Positions 25,371-33,532 are shown, numbered from the stretch's first letter. The stretch: 33,532 nt of DNA from Bdellovibrionales bacterium RIFOXYD12_FULL_39_22 (GCA_001770205.1 MEQL01000033.1:1-33532), one strand, 5' to 3'. A program made the numbers and translations. The notes: generated by a model not told the origin, from the letters alone.

Positions 25371-26420
25371 ATGGACGCATATGTAGCAAAAAATTGGACA
25401 GGCATGATTCGGCCAGTGGCACTTGAGGTTGATAGTGATAATTATAAAACTAATTACGGTAAATTTGTTGCTAAGCCACTAGAGCGTGGCTACGGACAGA
25501 CGCTTGGAAACTCTCTCCGAAGAGTATTGCTTTCATCACTTCAGGGGGCAGGTATCGTTGCAATAAAAATTCAGGGCGTTGACCATGAATTTGGCACCAT
25601 TAATAACGTCAAAGAAGAGGTTTCAGAAATTATTCTTAACCTTAAAGAAGTTCGATTTAAGATTAAGGGAACTGAGGATGTGGTTTTATTTTTAGAGAAA
25701 AACAGCGAAGGTGTTGTTAAGGCCGGAGATATTAGCGAAAATGCTAATGTTCAGGTTTTGAATCCGGAGCATGTTATTTGTAACATTTCCTCTGGTGGCT
25801 CTATCAGCATGGAGTTGAAAATTGCTAGAGGCAAAGGATACGTCTCTGCTAGCGACAATAAAGATACTTTTGAATTGCCAATTGGCTGGATTTATATCGA
25901 TACATTGTTTTCTCCTGTTTCCAGGGTTAATTTTTCTGTTACTAACAGTCGTGTCGGGAAGAGAACGGATTATGACAAGTTGACAATGGAAATTTGGACT
26001 AACGCAGGAATTGATCCGCGTGATGCAATTGCTTTTTCTGCAAAAATTTTGCGTGATCAATTTGCAGTATTCTTGAGTTTTGAGGACGAAGATCAAGTTG
26101 CCAGGACCGATAGTCGGCCGACCCAATCAAGTTCACCCGCCAACAATGCTCTAATGAAGCCAGTTTCTGAGTTAGAGCTTTCGGTGCGATCTGCCAACTG
26201 TTTACAAAATGCCAATATTAAGTACATTTATGAGTTGGTATCTAAAACAGAAGGCGAGATGTTGAGGACCAAAAATTTTGGCCGAAAATCATTAAATGAG
26301 ATCAAAGAAATACTAACGGGAATGGGCCTTGGGCTTGGAATGAAAGTAGACGGGCTAATTAAAGAAATTAAAGAATCGCAGGAGAAGGAACTGCAGGCGT
26401 CAACTACCCACGGCCAATAA
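25371..26420 (+). CDS. rpoA: DNA-directed RNA polymerase subunit alpha
   Basis: Two alpha subunits scaffold beta and beta' and the C-terminal domain contacts UP elements and activators. The N-terminal domain shows [20 protein letters not shown] and [20 protein letters not shown] polar linker follows around [20 protein letters not shown]. The C-terminal domain is [20 protein letters not shown] with [14 protein letters not shown]. The 349 residues are about 20 longer than E. coli alpha, mostly at the ends. AAGGAG precedes the ATG. Confidence 0.98.
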   Translation: MDAYVAKNWTGMIRPVALEVDSDNYKTNYGKFVAKPLERGYGQTLGNSLRRVLLSSLQGAGIVAIKIQGVDHEFGTINNVKEEVSEIILNLKEVRFKIKGTEDVVLFLEKNSEGVVKAGDISENANVQVLNPEHVICNISSGGSISMELKIARGKGYVSASDNKDTFELPIGWIYIDTLFSPVSRVNFSVTNSRVGKRTDYDKLTMEIWTNAGIDPRDAIAFSAKILRDQFAVFLSFEDEDQVARTDSRPTQSSSPANNALMKPVSELELSVRSANCLQNANIKYIYELVSKTEGEMLRTKNFGRKSLNEIKEILTGMGLGLGMKVDGLIKEIKESQEKELQASTTHGQ

Positions 26421-26456
26421 AGCAAGGGGAGTGATTCCGAGCATAGGAGATAAGTT

Positions 26457-26810
26457 ATGAGACATCAAAATTATAAGTACAATATTGGATCATCACCGGC
26501 ACATAGAAAAGCTCTGCTTCGAAATTTAGCGGCGGAGATTATTGATCATGGGAAAATAAAAACCACTCACGCCAAGTGTAAGGCAGTAAGAGTTTTTCTT
26601 GAAAGACTTATTACTATCGCCAAGAATGATACTTTGGCCAATAGGCGGCTTGCGCTAAAAAAATTGCACAGCAAAAATGCTGTTCATAAACTTTTTGCAG
26701 AAGTAGCTCCAAAATATAAGGAGCGCGCAGGTGGCTATACAAGAGTGTTGCAGATTGCTGATGGAAGAGTTGGTGACAACTCACAGATGAGTTCTATTTC
26801 GTTGGTATAG
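26457..26810 (+). CDS. rplQ: 50S ribosomal protein bL17
   Basis: L17 lies at the bottom of the large subunit near the tunnel exit. The 117 residues contain [20 protein letters not shown], then [20 protein letters not shown] and [21 protein letters not shown] see no terminator in the 29 bases to the next gene (only a four-pair stem TGCC/GGCA), so the alpha operon transcript probably includes the following thioredoxin-like gene. Confidence 0.97.
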   Translation: MRHQNYKYNIGSSPAHRKALLRNLAAEIIDHGKIKTTHAKCKAVRVFLERLITIAKNDTLANRRLALKKLHSKNAVHKLFAEVAPKYKERAGGYTRVLQIADGRVGDNSQMSSISLV

Positions 26811-26839
26811 TAGAGATTGCCAAAAGGCACAAGAATATC

Positions 26840-27409
26840 ATGAAATTAGTGGCCATATATAAGCTGATTGCGTTATGTGCGATCAGCTTTTCAGTTTTTT
26901 TCTATGCGGATTATAAGAAAGGGATTAACGAGCAACTAAATAACCCGGCCGCTAGATTTATTTTACAGAAAATGCCAGCATTCACACTTAATGTTCTTAA
27001 TGGCACATATGCTTTTGATGGTAAACAAGAGATAGTTAGCAGTGATACAATTTTAAATGGAACATCCCAAACACTGTTTATACATTTCTGGGCAACATGG
27101 TGTGCTCCTTGTTTGGATGAAATGCCGAGTTTATTGAAATATGCAAAATCAGTAGAGGAATCTAAAAAAATGTTTTTACTGGTGGCGGCACAGAATGAAC
27201 GGATTGAGGTTTTAAAATTTATAAAAAAAATCAATATTGAGATTCCTAAAAATGTTATAATTGCCAGCGATAACGAAGGTGACGTTATGCTCAAATTTGG
27301 TACGGTGAAAGTGCCTGAAACCTATGTTTTTGATCAAAATGGACAGATTATGCACAAAATGATTGGACAACAAGAGTGGTCAGATAATTCATTTGTAAGC
27401 AGATTTTAA
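26840..27409 (+). CDS. TlpA/ResA-like membrane-anchored thioredoxin
   Basis: A 189-residue protein with an N-terminal hydrophobic segment (YKLIALCAISFSVFFYADY) that anchors or exports it. The thioredoxin fold carries WCAPC (Cys88, Cys91) after FIHFWATWCAPCLDEMPS, and the cis-Pro motif VPETYVFDQNG. Proteins of this group usually act as thiol-disulfide oxidoreductases in the cell envelope, for example in cytochrome c maturation. The target here is unknown. It follows rplQ by 29 bases. Its placement at the end of a ribosomal cluster has no obvious functional reason. Confidence 0.88.
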   Translation: MKLVAIYKLIALCAISFSVFFYADYKKGINEQLNNPAARFILQKMPAFTLNVLNGTYAFDGKQEIVSSDTILNGTSQTLFIHFWATWCAPCLDEMPSLLKYAKSVEESKKMFLLVAAQNERIEVLKFIKKINIEIPKNVIIASDNEGDVMLKFGTVKVPETYVFDQNGQIMHKMIGQQEWSDNSFVSRF

Positions 27410-27565
27410 TTTTTGATATAAAAATTTGAAATTATATTTTTTTACTCCGACAATTTCAGTCTACAATTAATTCGTATTTTTGAATTTTTAATTTAAATTA
27501 TAGTTTTCTTAATAAAAAATTTCAGTGATTCCGAGAAGGTAACAACAAAATAAATGAGGAGTCAG

Positions 27566-28717
27566 ATGGAACGAGATCGTCAGGAGAATGCAAAGTTTTT
27601 AGGAGACTTTGATGAGTTATTTGATATCAAAAATTCCACGGAGGAGTTGGCCCTTGTGGAGAACTTGGCAGTAACACCGGCCGAAGTTTATCCAATTTCG
27701 ATTGAAAGCGTTATGGAGATGATATTTACCCCTGGAGAAATTTATTGGAAAAAGAAAAGCGGTAAGCTGATTAAGGTTTTGAGGGCCGGAGAGGCGGTGG
27801 ATGTTAAGGCCGTGACAAAGTTTAAAGAGCGAAAAATGGATTTGGCCATCAAATGGATGTCCAGTACGGAAATGGTAGATTTAGTGAGTGGCCATTTTGA
27901 GCAATTAAAAAATGCAATAAATGAATTGGAGAGAGTTGAATTAAGAAAAAAAATATTGGAGTGGTTCAAAGAAAGTTATTGGAGAGCGGACAAGAAGGCC
28001 AATTTTTTAGACCTGACGCAAATTGGTGAAAAGGTTTTTTATACGTTTAACGAAGAGATGTCAGAAATATTGAAAGGAACAAGTCAAATGATCTTTGAGC
28101 GTGCCGCTCTGGTGGGGACAATTGGCGTTTTTTCGGCCTTGGCACTTGGACACACAGATTTTAAAACGCTTCAGGACATATATGGATTGTGCTATTTATT
28201 TGATTTTGCTTTTGATAAGAATTCATACAGTTTCAACCTTAATAAGGCCACAGAGCTTGAACGGGCGGCCCCGGGAGATGGGGTGGCATTTTTGATTGTT
28301 GGAGAGGATACTGGGCCAGAGCTCGGGCCTTTTATGCAACACACCTTTAGAGGTGCTAGATTGGCCAGGGAGCGGTGTGGAAAATTTTTTCATAGTGAGG
28401 GAATTTTAAAAAACATAACAATTCATCATGAACGAATTAATGGCAATGGATTTCCGTTAAGAATAAATGAAGATGAGATGTCAGATGTGGAAGAATTAAT
28501 AATATTTCTAAATAGCGTAATTCCATATCGTTGCTTTAATTATGAGCTAAATGATGCAAAAGGGTTTTTTAAAAAAATTGTTTATGAGAGCGAAGTTTTT
28601 GGATTGAATGAGTCTATAACAAAAAGATTTAAAAAAATGATTATAAAAGTGATGGAGGGCATAGGTGCTGAAGAAAACCCATCTCCTATTCCTTCAATTG
28701 TGGAAGCAACTAAATGA
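27566..28717 (+). CDS. Degenerate HD-GYP domain protein
   Basis: A 383-residue soluble protein. The C-terminal two-thirds resemble an HD-GYP (cyclic di-GMP phosphodiesterase) domain. HHERINGNGFP at residues 287-297 matches the family motif HHExxDGxGYP except for Asn in place of Asp and Phe in place of Tyr. FMQHTFRGARL keeps the middle His. The HD dyad, however, is replaced by Phe212-Asp213 (CYLFDFAF) and the last metal-binding Asp appears lost (LNSVIPY). It is therefore probably inactive, perhaps a sensor or scaffold. Residues 1-120 hold an unassigned N-terminal domain. ATG 27566 is four bases after AGGAG; an ATG four codons earlier precedes that site. The stop overlaps the next start (ATGA). 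Confidence 0.7.
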   Translation: MERDRQENAKFLGDFDELFDIKNSTEELALVENLAVTPAEVYPISIESVMEMIFTPGEIYWKKKSGKLIKVLRAGEAVDVKAVTKFKERKMDLAIKWMSSTEMVDLVSGHFEQLKNAINELERVELRKKILEWFKESYWRADKKANFLDLTQIGEKVFYTFNEEMSEILKGTSQMIFERAALVGTIGVFSALALGHTDFKTLQDIYGLCYLFDFAFDKNSYSFNLNKATELERAAPGDGVAFLIVGEDTGPELGPFMQHTFRGARLARERCGKFFHSEGILKNITIHHERINGNGFPLRINEDEMSDVEELIIFLNSVIPYRCFNYELNDAKGFFKKIVYESEVFGLNESITKRFKKMIIKVMEGIGAEENPSPIPSIVEATK

Positions 28718-31563
28718 GCAGTAAAAGAGTTGTCTTGAACTTGGCGGGAGATTTATCAGAAGAATTATCTTCTCTAGTGAAGGTCAGCGAATTATCTATT
28801 GTTTCGTCCGCGGAAGAATTGAGAGATAGCAATTTAGCATATATTTTTATTAAAAGTCATATGGGCTCATTTGCGCGCTACAATGATTTATATGGAACAT
28901 TGGCAAAAAATATCCCCATTATCGCGTTAAGTGATGTGGAAAACAAGATGGATTTTTTAGGATACAACGGAAAGGGAATTATTAATGAATCCTTTTTGAA
29001 GACCAAGTCTGCTGCAAAAATTGTTGAAAGGATGTTGTCAAAAAAGTCATCGCTAAAAATTGAAAATGCCTATGAAGACATTTTTAAAGAATTTAAAACA
29101 ATCAAAATAGATTCACATGAAAGTATTGGTTTTTATGCTGACTTATTATCTAGAGAATCGGATGGAAAAGGATTTGACTCTCTGGCAATTAGAAATTATT
29201 TCGTCAGCGTTGTATCTTATTTGGCAAATCTGAAGAGATTCAAATTAGTAGATCTTCCATACGATGTTGAGTATGGGGAAAACCAGAATGAATTTTTGGT
29301 TCAGATTTTTGCCAAAGCAACAAATTTTGTCTCTGATCATGTGAATAACTCTTTTGATAGCGGCAACTCCAGTGAGATGCATAAATTTCTGCTCAAAATG
29401 TGCTCAGCAATGGCAAATGTTTTTGATATTTATTTTTTAAAGAGTTCCTCTAAAATTGTTCTAACAGCTGTTTGGCTAGACCGAAGAGTTGTAAATAAGT
29501 CTAACTATTACCCGATGCTATTGGTTAATAATATTGATTCATTTGGACAAATTAGAAAAGAGTGGGATGAGGTAAAAACAACACCACAGGTTGCCATAGA
29601 TGCGGTTAAAGAAAAAATTAAAGAGAAGATGTCTGCTGGGGAAGTATCCACAGGGCGTCTTGACTTAGCAATAAGCAGTGCACTGTGGATTGCTAAATTT
29701 CCAATGCTTTTAAAAAAAATCGTTAAATATATACAAGATTGCAGGAGCAAAGAAGTTTACAGTAAGGATATAAATGCAATTACAGAAAAAGATATTGCGG
29801 GATATTTAGTAGATTATCCACAGGAAAAAGTTGTCAAAAAATTAACTAGTGGAGATTATGAATTAATTTTACGCGCATTGGTTAATCCGGAAATCATAAC
29901 GAGCATTGAGGAATCTTTGGCCCAAACTGAAGAAAAAATTGCAGAGGATCAAATTGTTAGGGGGCAATACTTTGATAGTGTCTCAAAGACTTTTGAACAA
30001 ATTGACATTGATGGGGTCAATGAATTATTGCAAAGCGGTAAAGTTATTGTAAAAGGACAAAGAGAGGTATTAAAAGATGAAATAATTCGTATTCATGGTG
30101 ATCCAAAAGATGGACGTATTGATGAATCCATTATCCGTGTTCATGGAGGAAGGGAAACAGTTAGTGATCTCGCCGATGGTGCTGGTGATGATATTGATGT
30201 CGAAGATATTATCTATTTAACTGATCACGGGTATGAGATTAACGAGAAGATTTGGAATGAAAAGCGAGGACTACTTGTGGCCGAAGTGGAGGCGCAAGCA
30301 AGGGCAGCTAAAGACCGAGGTGCAACGGTAGAAGAAATTAGAAGCGATATGCTAGAAATTTTTTCAAAAATACTTGATGTTGATAACGATACTGCCGCAA
30401 TATTGATTGATGGTGTCTTCGAAAATGCCAAAGGTCTGTTTGCTAACGAGAAAATGTTTGCAGAATTACAGCAAATCGCTAACACCTATAGCGCAGAAAT
30501 TAACGAACTTCGTTTGCGAGAAGAATTGGCAAAAAAAAGTGTGCAAATTAGTAATTTATCGAAAGTCGTTGATGCACTAAAAATTGAAAATAACTCTCTT
30601 AAGCAATCAAATGCGGCACTAGGGGCCGGTGCCAATGATGGTGATAAAAATTTGCTGGAGGAGTTGGAACTGGCCAATAAAAAAATTCAAGGCCGAGACT
30701 TGGTAATTGAGCGATTAAAGCAAAGCACTCATCAAAATGTTGCGGCACGAGAAGGAGAGATGGAGCAATTACGAGCGCAGTTGGATGAATTGCTAAAGGA
30801 TCGCTTGGAAAGAGGAAGTGCCTTGGATTTAAATGAGTATAAGCGAATTGTGGAAGAAAATAATACTTATCGCGGACTTATCGAAGTATCTAATAATCAA
30901 ATTGCACAATTAAACGAAAGCCTAGAAAAATTAAAAAAACAGACAACAGTTCCTGGTGAGGGGGACGTCTTTAAGGCAAAAGATAGCTATATGCTCGCTG
31001 TTCAGCAGCTGGACAACCAGAAAAAAGAAAATGAAAAACTTCGAGAGCGGCTAAAGCGATTAGAAGATAAGTTTCACTTTATAAAAAACAAAATGTCATC
31101 CGAAGGTATCGGATCTAGAGAGATTGTGATTGAACAAGCAGGAGTGGGGGACAGTGAAAAAAGTGCGTTGATTGCTCGCTTGGAAAGTGCTCAGAGTATG
31201 GCAAATCAACGCTTGAAAGAGCAAAGTTTAAAAATAAAAGAATTAAGCCAGAAAATTGTTTATCTCGAATCTGGCGCCGTTGTTGGAAACAATGCGGCAG
31301 CATCTGCCATTAATGCGCAAGAAGCAAAAGAGGCCGCCAATAAGTCTTCTGATTATAAAATAAAGCAATTGGAGATATTGAACGAAAAACTAGTGAGAGC
31401 AAGTGCAAAAACACAGGGCGATTTAATGGCCAGTAAAAAAGAGGTTATGGTTCTACGTTCTGAAAACGGAGCATATAAGAATAACTTGCAATCTTTAGAA
31501 AAGAAGCTCGAAAAATATAAAAACTTGATAGATGATTACGAGGCCAGGAATAAGCGGCATTAA
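28714..31563 (+). CDS. Large protein with receiver-like N-terminus and long coiled coil
   Basis: I do not recognise this 949-residue protein as a whole. Residues 1 to about 115 alternate strands and helices like a response-regulator receiver, but strand 1 has no acidic pair (KRVVLNLAG) and strand 3 ends in FIKS where the phospho-acceptor Asp should be, so it would be a pseudo-receiver. Residues 115-440 are mixed and mainly helical. Around 455-475 a duplicated IIRIHG/IIRVHG motif appears. Residues from about 580 to the end are almost all heptad-rich, charged coiled coil. There is no signal peptide or membrane segment. Its ATG overlaps the HD-GYP-like gene stop by four bases, so the two are translated together and probably act together. 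Confidence 0.8.
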   Translation: MSSKRVVLNLAGDLSEELSSLVKVSELSIVSSAEELRDSNLAYIFIKSHMGSFARYNDLYGTLAKNIPIIALSDVENKMDFLGYNGKGIINESFLKTKSAAKIVERMLSKKSSLKIENAYEDIFKEFKTIKIDSHESIGFYADLLSRESDGKGFDSLAIRNYFVSVVSYLANLKRFKLVDLPYDVEYGENQNEFLVQIFAKATNFVSDHVNNSFDSGNSSEMHKFLLKMCSAMANVFDIYFLKSSSKIVLTAVWLDRRVVNKSNYYPMLLVNNIDSFGQIRKEWDEVKTTPQVAIDAVKEKIKEKMSAGEVSTGRLDLAISSALWIAKFPMLLKKIVKYIQDCRSKEVYSKDINAITEKDIAGYLVDYPQEKVVKKLTSGDYELILRALVNPEIITSIEESLAQTEEKIAEDQIVRGQYFDSVSKTFEQIDIDGVNELLQSGKVIVKGQREVLKDEIIRIHGDPKDGRIDESIIRVHGGRETVSDLADGAGDDIDVEDIIYLTDHGYEINEKIWNEKRGLLVAEVEAQARAAKDRGATVEEIRSDMLEIFSKILDVDNDTAAILIDGVFENAKGLFANEKMFAELQQIANTYSAEINELRLREELAKKSVQISNLSKVVDALKIENNSLKQSNAALGAGANDGDKNLLEELELANKKIQGRDLVIERLKQSTHQNVAAREGEMEQLRAQLDELLKDRLERGSALDLNEYKRIVEENNTYRGLIEVSNNQIAQLNESLEKLKKQTTVPGEGDVFKAKDSYMLAVQQLDNQKKENEKLRERLKRLEDKFHFIKNKMSSEGIGSREIVIEQAGVGDSEKSALIARLESAQSMANQRLKEQSLKIKELSQKIVYLESGAVVGNNAAASAINAQEAKEAANKSSDYKIKQLEILNEKLVRASAKTQGDLMASKKEVMVLRSENGAYKNNLQSLEKKLEKYKNLIDDYEARNKRH

Positions 31564-31586
31564 CAACTCAAAAAATAAAATATTTC

Positions 31587-31615
31587 TTGTCAGCTTTATT
31601 ATAAATGAGTAAAAA
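31587..31615 (+). promoter_or_regulatory. Candidate promoter of tRNA-Leu
   Basis: TTGTCA (31587-31592), 17 bases, then TAAAAA (31610-31615) fits a sigma70-type promoter 57 bases before the tRNA. The -10 match is poor. A TATATT nearer the tRNA (about 31659) is an alternative with no good -35. Confidence 0.35.
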
Positions 31616-31671
31616 AGAGCACAGTTCAATAGAAATAAGATCTGTAAACACGAGCACTATATTGTGATTAT

Positions 31672-31755
31672 GCCCAGGTGGTGAAATGGCAGACACACCA
31701 GACTTAGGATCTGGCGCCGTAAGGTGTGGAGGTTCAAGTCCTCTCCTGGGCACCA
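31672..31755 (+). tRNA. tRNA-Leu (anticodon UAG)
   Basis: A full cloverleaf can be drawn. The acceptor stem GCCCAGG pairs with CCTGGGC (seven pairs). The anticodon stem CCAGA/TCTGG encloses the loop CTTAGGA, giving anticodon TAG for CUA (and by wobble other CUN) codons. There is a long class II variable arm, and a T arm with loop TTCAAGT. The discriminator A and an encoded CCA end the gene at 31755. An integrase gene begins its far end 50 bases downstream, so the 3' part of this gene is a likely attachment site. Confidence 0.97.
31735..31755 (+). other. Probable attachment site in the tRNA-Leu 3' end
   Basis: Tyrosine integrases encoded next to a tRNA usually recombine in its 3' half. The T arm and acceptor end here would be the core of the att site. 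The tRNA is intact, as expected when an element restores the 3' end on insertion. The second copy of the core is not within this window, so the exact limits cannot be given. Confidence 0.5.
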
Positions 31756-31763
31756 AATAAATT

Positions 31764-31790
31764 AAAGGGAACCGAAAGGTTCCCTTTTTT
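31764..31790 (+). terminator. Intrinsic terminator after tRNA-Leu
   Basis: GGGAACC (31767-31773) and GGTTCCC (31778-31784) pair around a GAAA tetraloop, extended by flanking A/T pairs, and are followed by TTTTTT (31785-31790). It ends the tRNA transcript. On the minus strand the following TTTAATTT is weaker but may also end the integrase transcript. Confidence 0.92.
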
Positions 31791-31804
31791 GTTTTTGGAA
31801 TCAG

Positions 31805-33007
31805 TTAGTTAGCTTGCCTGGATAAATGTAAGATTTCGCCCATTTTTGCTCTGTGGTTCAATAGTGGTTCAGTCTGCAAAAAATCCTCTCCCAAATTTGC
31901 CTCTAGTTTTGGCCGTGGTTCACTTTGTGGTTCAGAAAAATCAACCGCAAGCCCCATGTCCATAAATCTAGTGGCCGTCTGTAGATGTTCTGGTGAAAAG
32001 TGCGCATAGCGCATGGTTATCTCTATCTTGGTGTGGCCCAAAATCTTTTGCAGGTCAAAAAGATTTCCACCGTTCATCATAAACTGCGAAGCAAAGGTAT
32101 GCCGCAGATCATGAAAGCGAATTAACCGCTTTATCCCCGCACGCCTTTGGGCCAGTTTAAATGCCCTATAGACGTGTCCGTAGTCGACTTCCTCACCAGT
32201 TTCTTTCGCAAATACGTAAATCGGATTAAGCTGTCTTTTCATCAATCCCCACAGCAAGTTCTTTACCATCGGGACCATTGGAATAATGCGCTTCATTTTG
32301 GTTTTGGTGGTCTCCCGCAATCCAACCTTGTCACGCATCCTCGTCACCGTAATTTGGTTGAGGCCAAAATCTACCCGATCCCAGCAAAGGCCACAAAGCT
32401 CGGCCAATCGCATTCCTGTGTGTATGGCCGTAAAAAATAGCGCATAAAGCTCATGTTGACTGTTTGGCAGGAAAAATTGCTCAATCTCCTTTTTTGTCCA
32501 ATAAGCCTCGCAGGTCAAATCGGCGCGCTGCTTGGAGATATTTTCAAACGGATGCTTGAAAATATAGTGCTTCTTCACTGCGTAGTTCATGATACTCTTT
32601 AACACCCCAACGATGTTGTTGATGCCCTTAGGACGATGCCCAGAGTCTTGCAATTTTGTCACTAGCTTGCGTCCATGTTCTTCCCGGATATGCTGTACTA
32701 ATATTTCTCCCAGCATTGGAAGTAGATGCACTCGCAATGCAGTAGTGTAGTGCTCATAGGTTCTGGCCGCACAGTTGGATCTAATTTTTTCTTCCAGCCA
32801 CTTGTTAGCAAATTCAGCGAATGTAATTTTAACGTTGATGTACTCACTATCACCATTTACCGCGCATTTGCTTTTTTCCATCTCCATGCGAGACTTCCAC
32901 TCTTTGGCATCACTCTTTCTTAAAAATGCCGGGCCTTTAATAACGTTGCCGCTGATGCGGATCATTTCGCGATAGCGAGTTCCTGTTTTTCTCTTAATGA
33001 CTTCCAT
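31805..33007 (-). CDS. int: Tyrosine site-specific recombinase (phage-type integrase)
   Basis: The 400-residue protein catalyses insertion and excision of the element. An N-terminal arm-binding-like part (KRKTGTRYREMIRISGNVIK), a SAM-like core-binding domain (FANKWLEEKIRS, then GVLKSIMNYAVKKHYIF) and the catalytic domain are present in order. The catalytic residues are Arg200 (TGMRLAEL), His299 and Arg302 (HDLRHTFAS), His325 (LGHTKIEI) and the nucleophile Tyr334 (MRYAH). About 55 extra residues follow the catalytic domain. ATG 33007 is preferred because AAAGGAG stands just upstream; an in-frame ATG at 33040 lies before this site. It points toward the tRNA-Leu 3' end. Confidence 0.95.
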   Translation of the reverse strand: MEVIKRKTGTRYREMIRISGNVIKGPAFLRKSDAKEWKSRMEMEKSKCAVNGDSEYINVKITFAEFANKWLEEKIRSNCAARTYEHYTTALRVHLLPMLGEILVQHIREEHGRKLVTKLQDSGHRPKGINNIVGVLKSIMNYAVKKHYIFKHPFENISKQRADLTCEAYWTKKEIEQFFLPNSQHELYALFFTAIHTGMRLAELCGLCWDRVDFGLNQITVTRMRDKVGLRETTKTKMKRIIPMVPMVKNLLWGLMKRQLNPIYVFAKETGEEVDYGHVYRAFKLAQRRAGIKRLIRFHDLRHTFASQFMMNGGNLFDLQKILGHTKIEITMRYAHFSPEHLQTATRFMDMGLAVDFSEPQSEPRPKLEANLGEDFLQTEPLLNHRAKMGEILHLSRQAN

Positions 33008-33082
33008 AAATTCTCCTTTGATTAGGTGAATCGGAAGCATTTGTCGTCTGCCAATATTTAATTGTTAAAGAGCTGCAAGCCG

Positions 33083-33316
33083 CTAACATAGCACACCTCT
33101 GCTTGTTGTGCACGTCCGTTTGTTTATCCACTCCTCCAGATGATTGCGCCGGAAGCGAATAAGCCACCCAAGCTTGATGTAATCAATTTCCTTTCGGAAG
33201 ATTGCCATTCGCAGTCGCGATATTTTTATATTTAAATATGCGGCTGCTTCGCTGATTGTTAGAAGTCCTGTCAAATTTATCTCTGACCCGTGATTATTAC
33301 CTGTCTGTGTACCCAT
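33083..33316 (-). CDS. Excisionase-like helix-turn-helix protein
   Basis: The 77-residue protein contains a MerR-like/excisionase HTH (LLTISEAAAYLNIKISRLRM, then IKLGWLIRFRRNHLEEWINK), the pattern of DNA-binding proteins that accompany tyrosine integrases and bias recombination to excision. ATG 33316 is seven bases after GAGGAG. An in-frame ATG at 33385 would add 23 basic residues without a ribosome-binding site that I can see. It lies 75 bases upstream of int on the same strand. Confidence 0.85.
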   Translation of the reverse strand: MGTQTGNNHGSEINLTGLLTISEAAAYLNIKISRLRMAIFRKEIDYIKLGWLIRFRRNHLEEWINKRTCTTSRGVLC

Positions 33317-33414
33317 AAACTTTCTCCTCACCCTTGTAATTTTCTTTTGCTCAATGCATTTTTTTCTCTCTCTTGGAGAGTCCATTTTTTTGTCATGAAT
33401 TTTAATTTTCTTAT

Positions 33415-33443
33415 TTACTTAATTTTTTTCATAATCCTCCTTT
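33415..33443 (-). other. Five-codon leader-like ORF with strong ribosome-binding site
   Basis: On the minus strand AAAGGAGG stands three bases before ATG AAA AAA ATT AAG TAA. The frame is not that of the excisionase gene. It may be a leader peptide or the remnant start of a lost gene. An extended -10-like TGGTATAAC directly before it would place the transcript start inside the ribosome-binding site, so the two are not consistent with each other. Confidence 0.3.
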
Positions 33444-33532
33444 GTTATACCAATTATGTAAAATAAAAGTGGGCCAAATGTACTAAGTTTGCTAAATTTT
33501 TCGGATGGAAAATTTAAAAGATTTAGTAAAAA

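Larger units (their letters stand above)
31753..33532. mobile_element. Left part of an integrative element at tRNA-Leu
   Basis: The element begins at the tRNA-Leu 3' end with a tyrosine integrase and an excisionase-like gene pointing toward the tRNA, and continues past the window end. Only the integration module is visible, so cargo and type (prophage, genomic island, integrative conjugative element) cannot be told. Base composition is not visibly different from the flanks. Confidence 0.75.

Noticed and set aside
27410..27553. Promoter or terminator in the A/T-rich gap before the HD-GYP-like gene
   Set aside because: The sequence is nearly all A and T. I could not find a -35/-10 pair with good spacing or a GC stem, although a promoter here is likely.

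Overview
The window looks like a chromosomal segment of an AT-rich (about 40% GC by eye) Gram-negative bacterium, most likely a member of the Bdellovibrionota close to Bacteriovorax/Halobacteriovorax. That placement is an inference from the gene order rpsF-rpsR-DUF2232-rplI-dnaB, the long lineage-specific coiled-coil and degenerate HD-GYP proteins, and the mix of genes around the ribosomal cluster. No marker that would settle it (16S rRNA, for example) is present.

Left part (1-6358, all on the minus strand): a small exported or membrane protein and RNase G form one pair. They are followed by a ribosomal/replication cluster: an S6-S18 ribosomal fusion protein, a DUF2232 membrane protein, L9 with a charged tail, a strong intrinsic terminator, and the replicative helicase DnaB.

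Middle-left (6494-11792): a tightly packed plus-strand nucleoside salvage unit (pyrimidine-nucleoside phosphorylase, purine nucleoside phosphorylase, cytidine deaminase). It runs into a DnaQ-type exonuclease with an unrecognised C-terminal half and a predicted beta-sandwich (arrestin/Spo0M-like) protein. A small four-helix membrane protein converges on it from the minus strand.

Centre (11928-26810): an uninterrupted S10-spc-alpha ribosomal supercluster behind a near-consensus sigma70-type promoter. The order is rpsJ, rplC, rplD, rplW, rplB, rpsS, rplV, rpsC, rplP, rpmC, rpsQ, rplN, rplX, rplE, rpsN, rpsH, rplF, rplR, rpsE, rpmD, rplO, secY, adk, infA, rpmJ, rpsM, rpsK, rpsD, rpoA, rplQ. The Zn-binding forms of S14, S4, L36 and Adk are all present. 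tuf/fusA do not precede rpsJ, and map is absent between adk and infA.

Right part (26840-33532): a TlpA-like membrane-anchored thioredoxin, then a two-gene unit that I cannot assign to a known system. Its genes encode a degenerate HD-GYP protein and a 949-residue protein with a receiver-like N-terminus and a long coiled coil, with overlapping stop and start codons. A tRNA-Leu(UAG) gene with an intrinsic terminator follows. An integrative element begins at the tRNA 3' end, with a tyrosine integrase and an excisionase-like gene on the minus strand, and runs off the window.

The most noteworthy items are the S6-S18 fusion, the HD-GYP-like/coiled-coil pair, the exonuclease with an orphan C-terminal region, and an apparent excess of the tetranucleotide GGCC.
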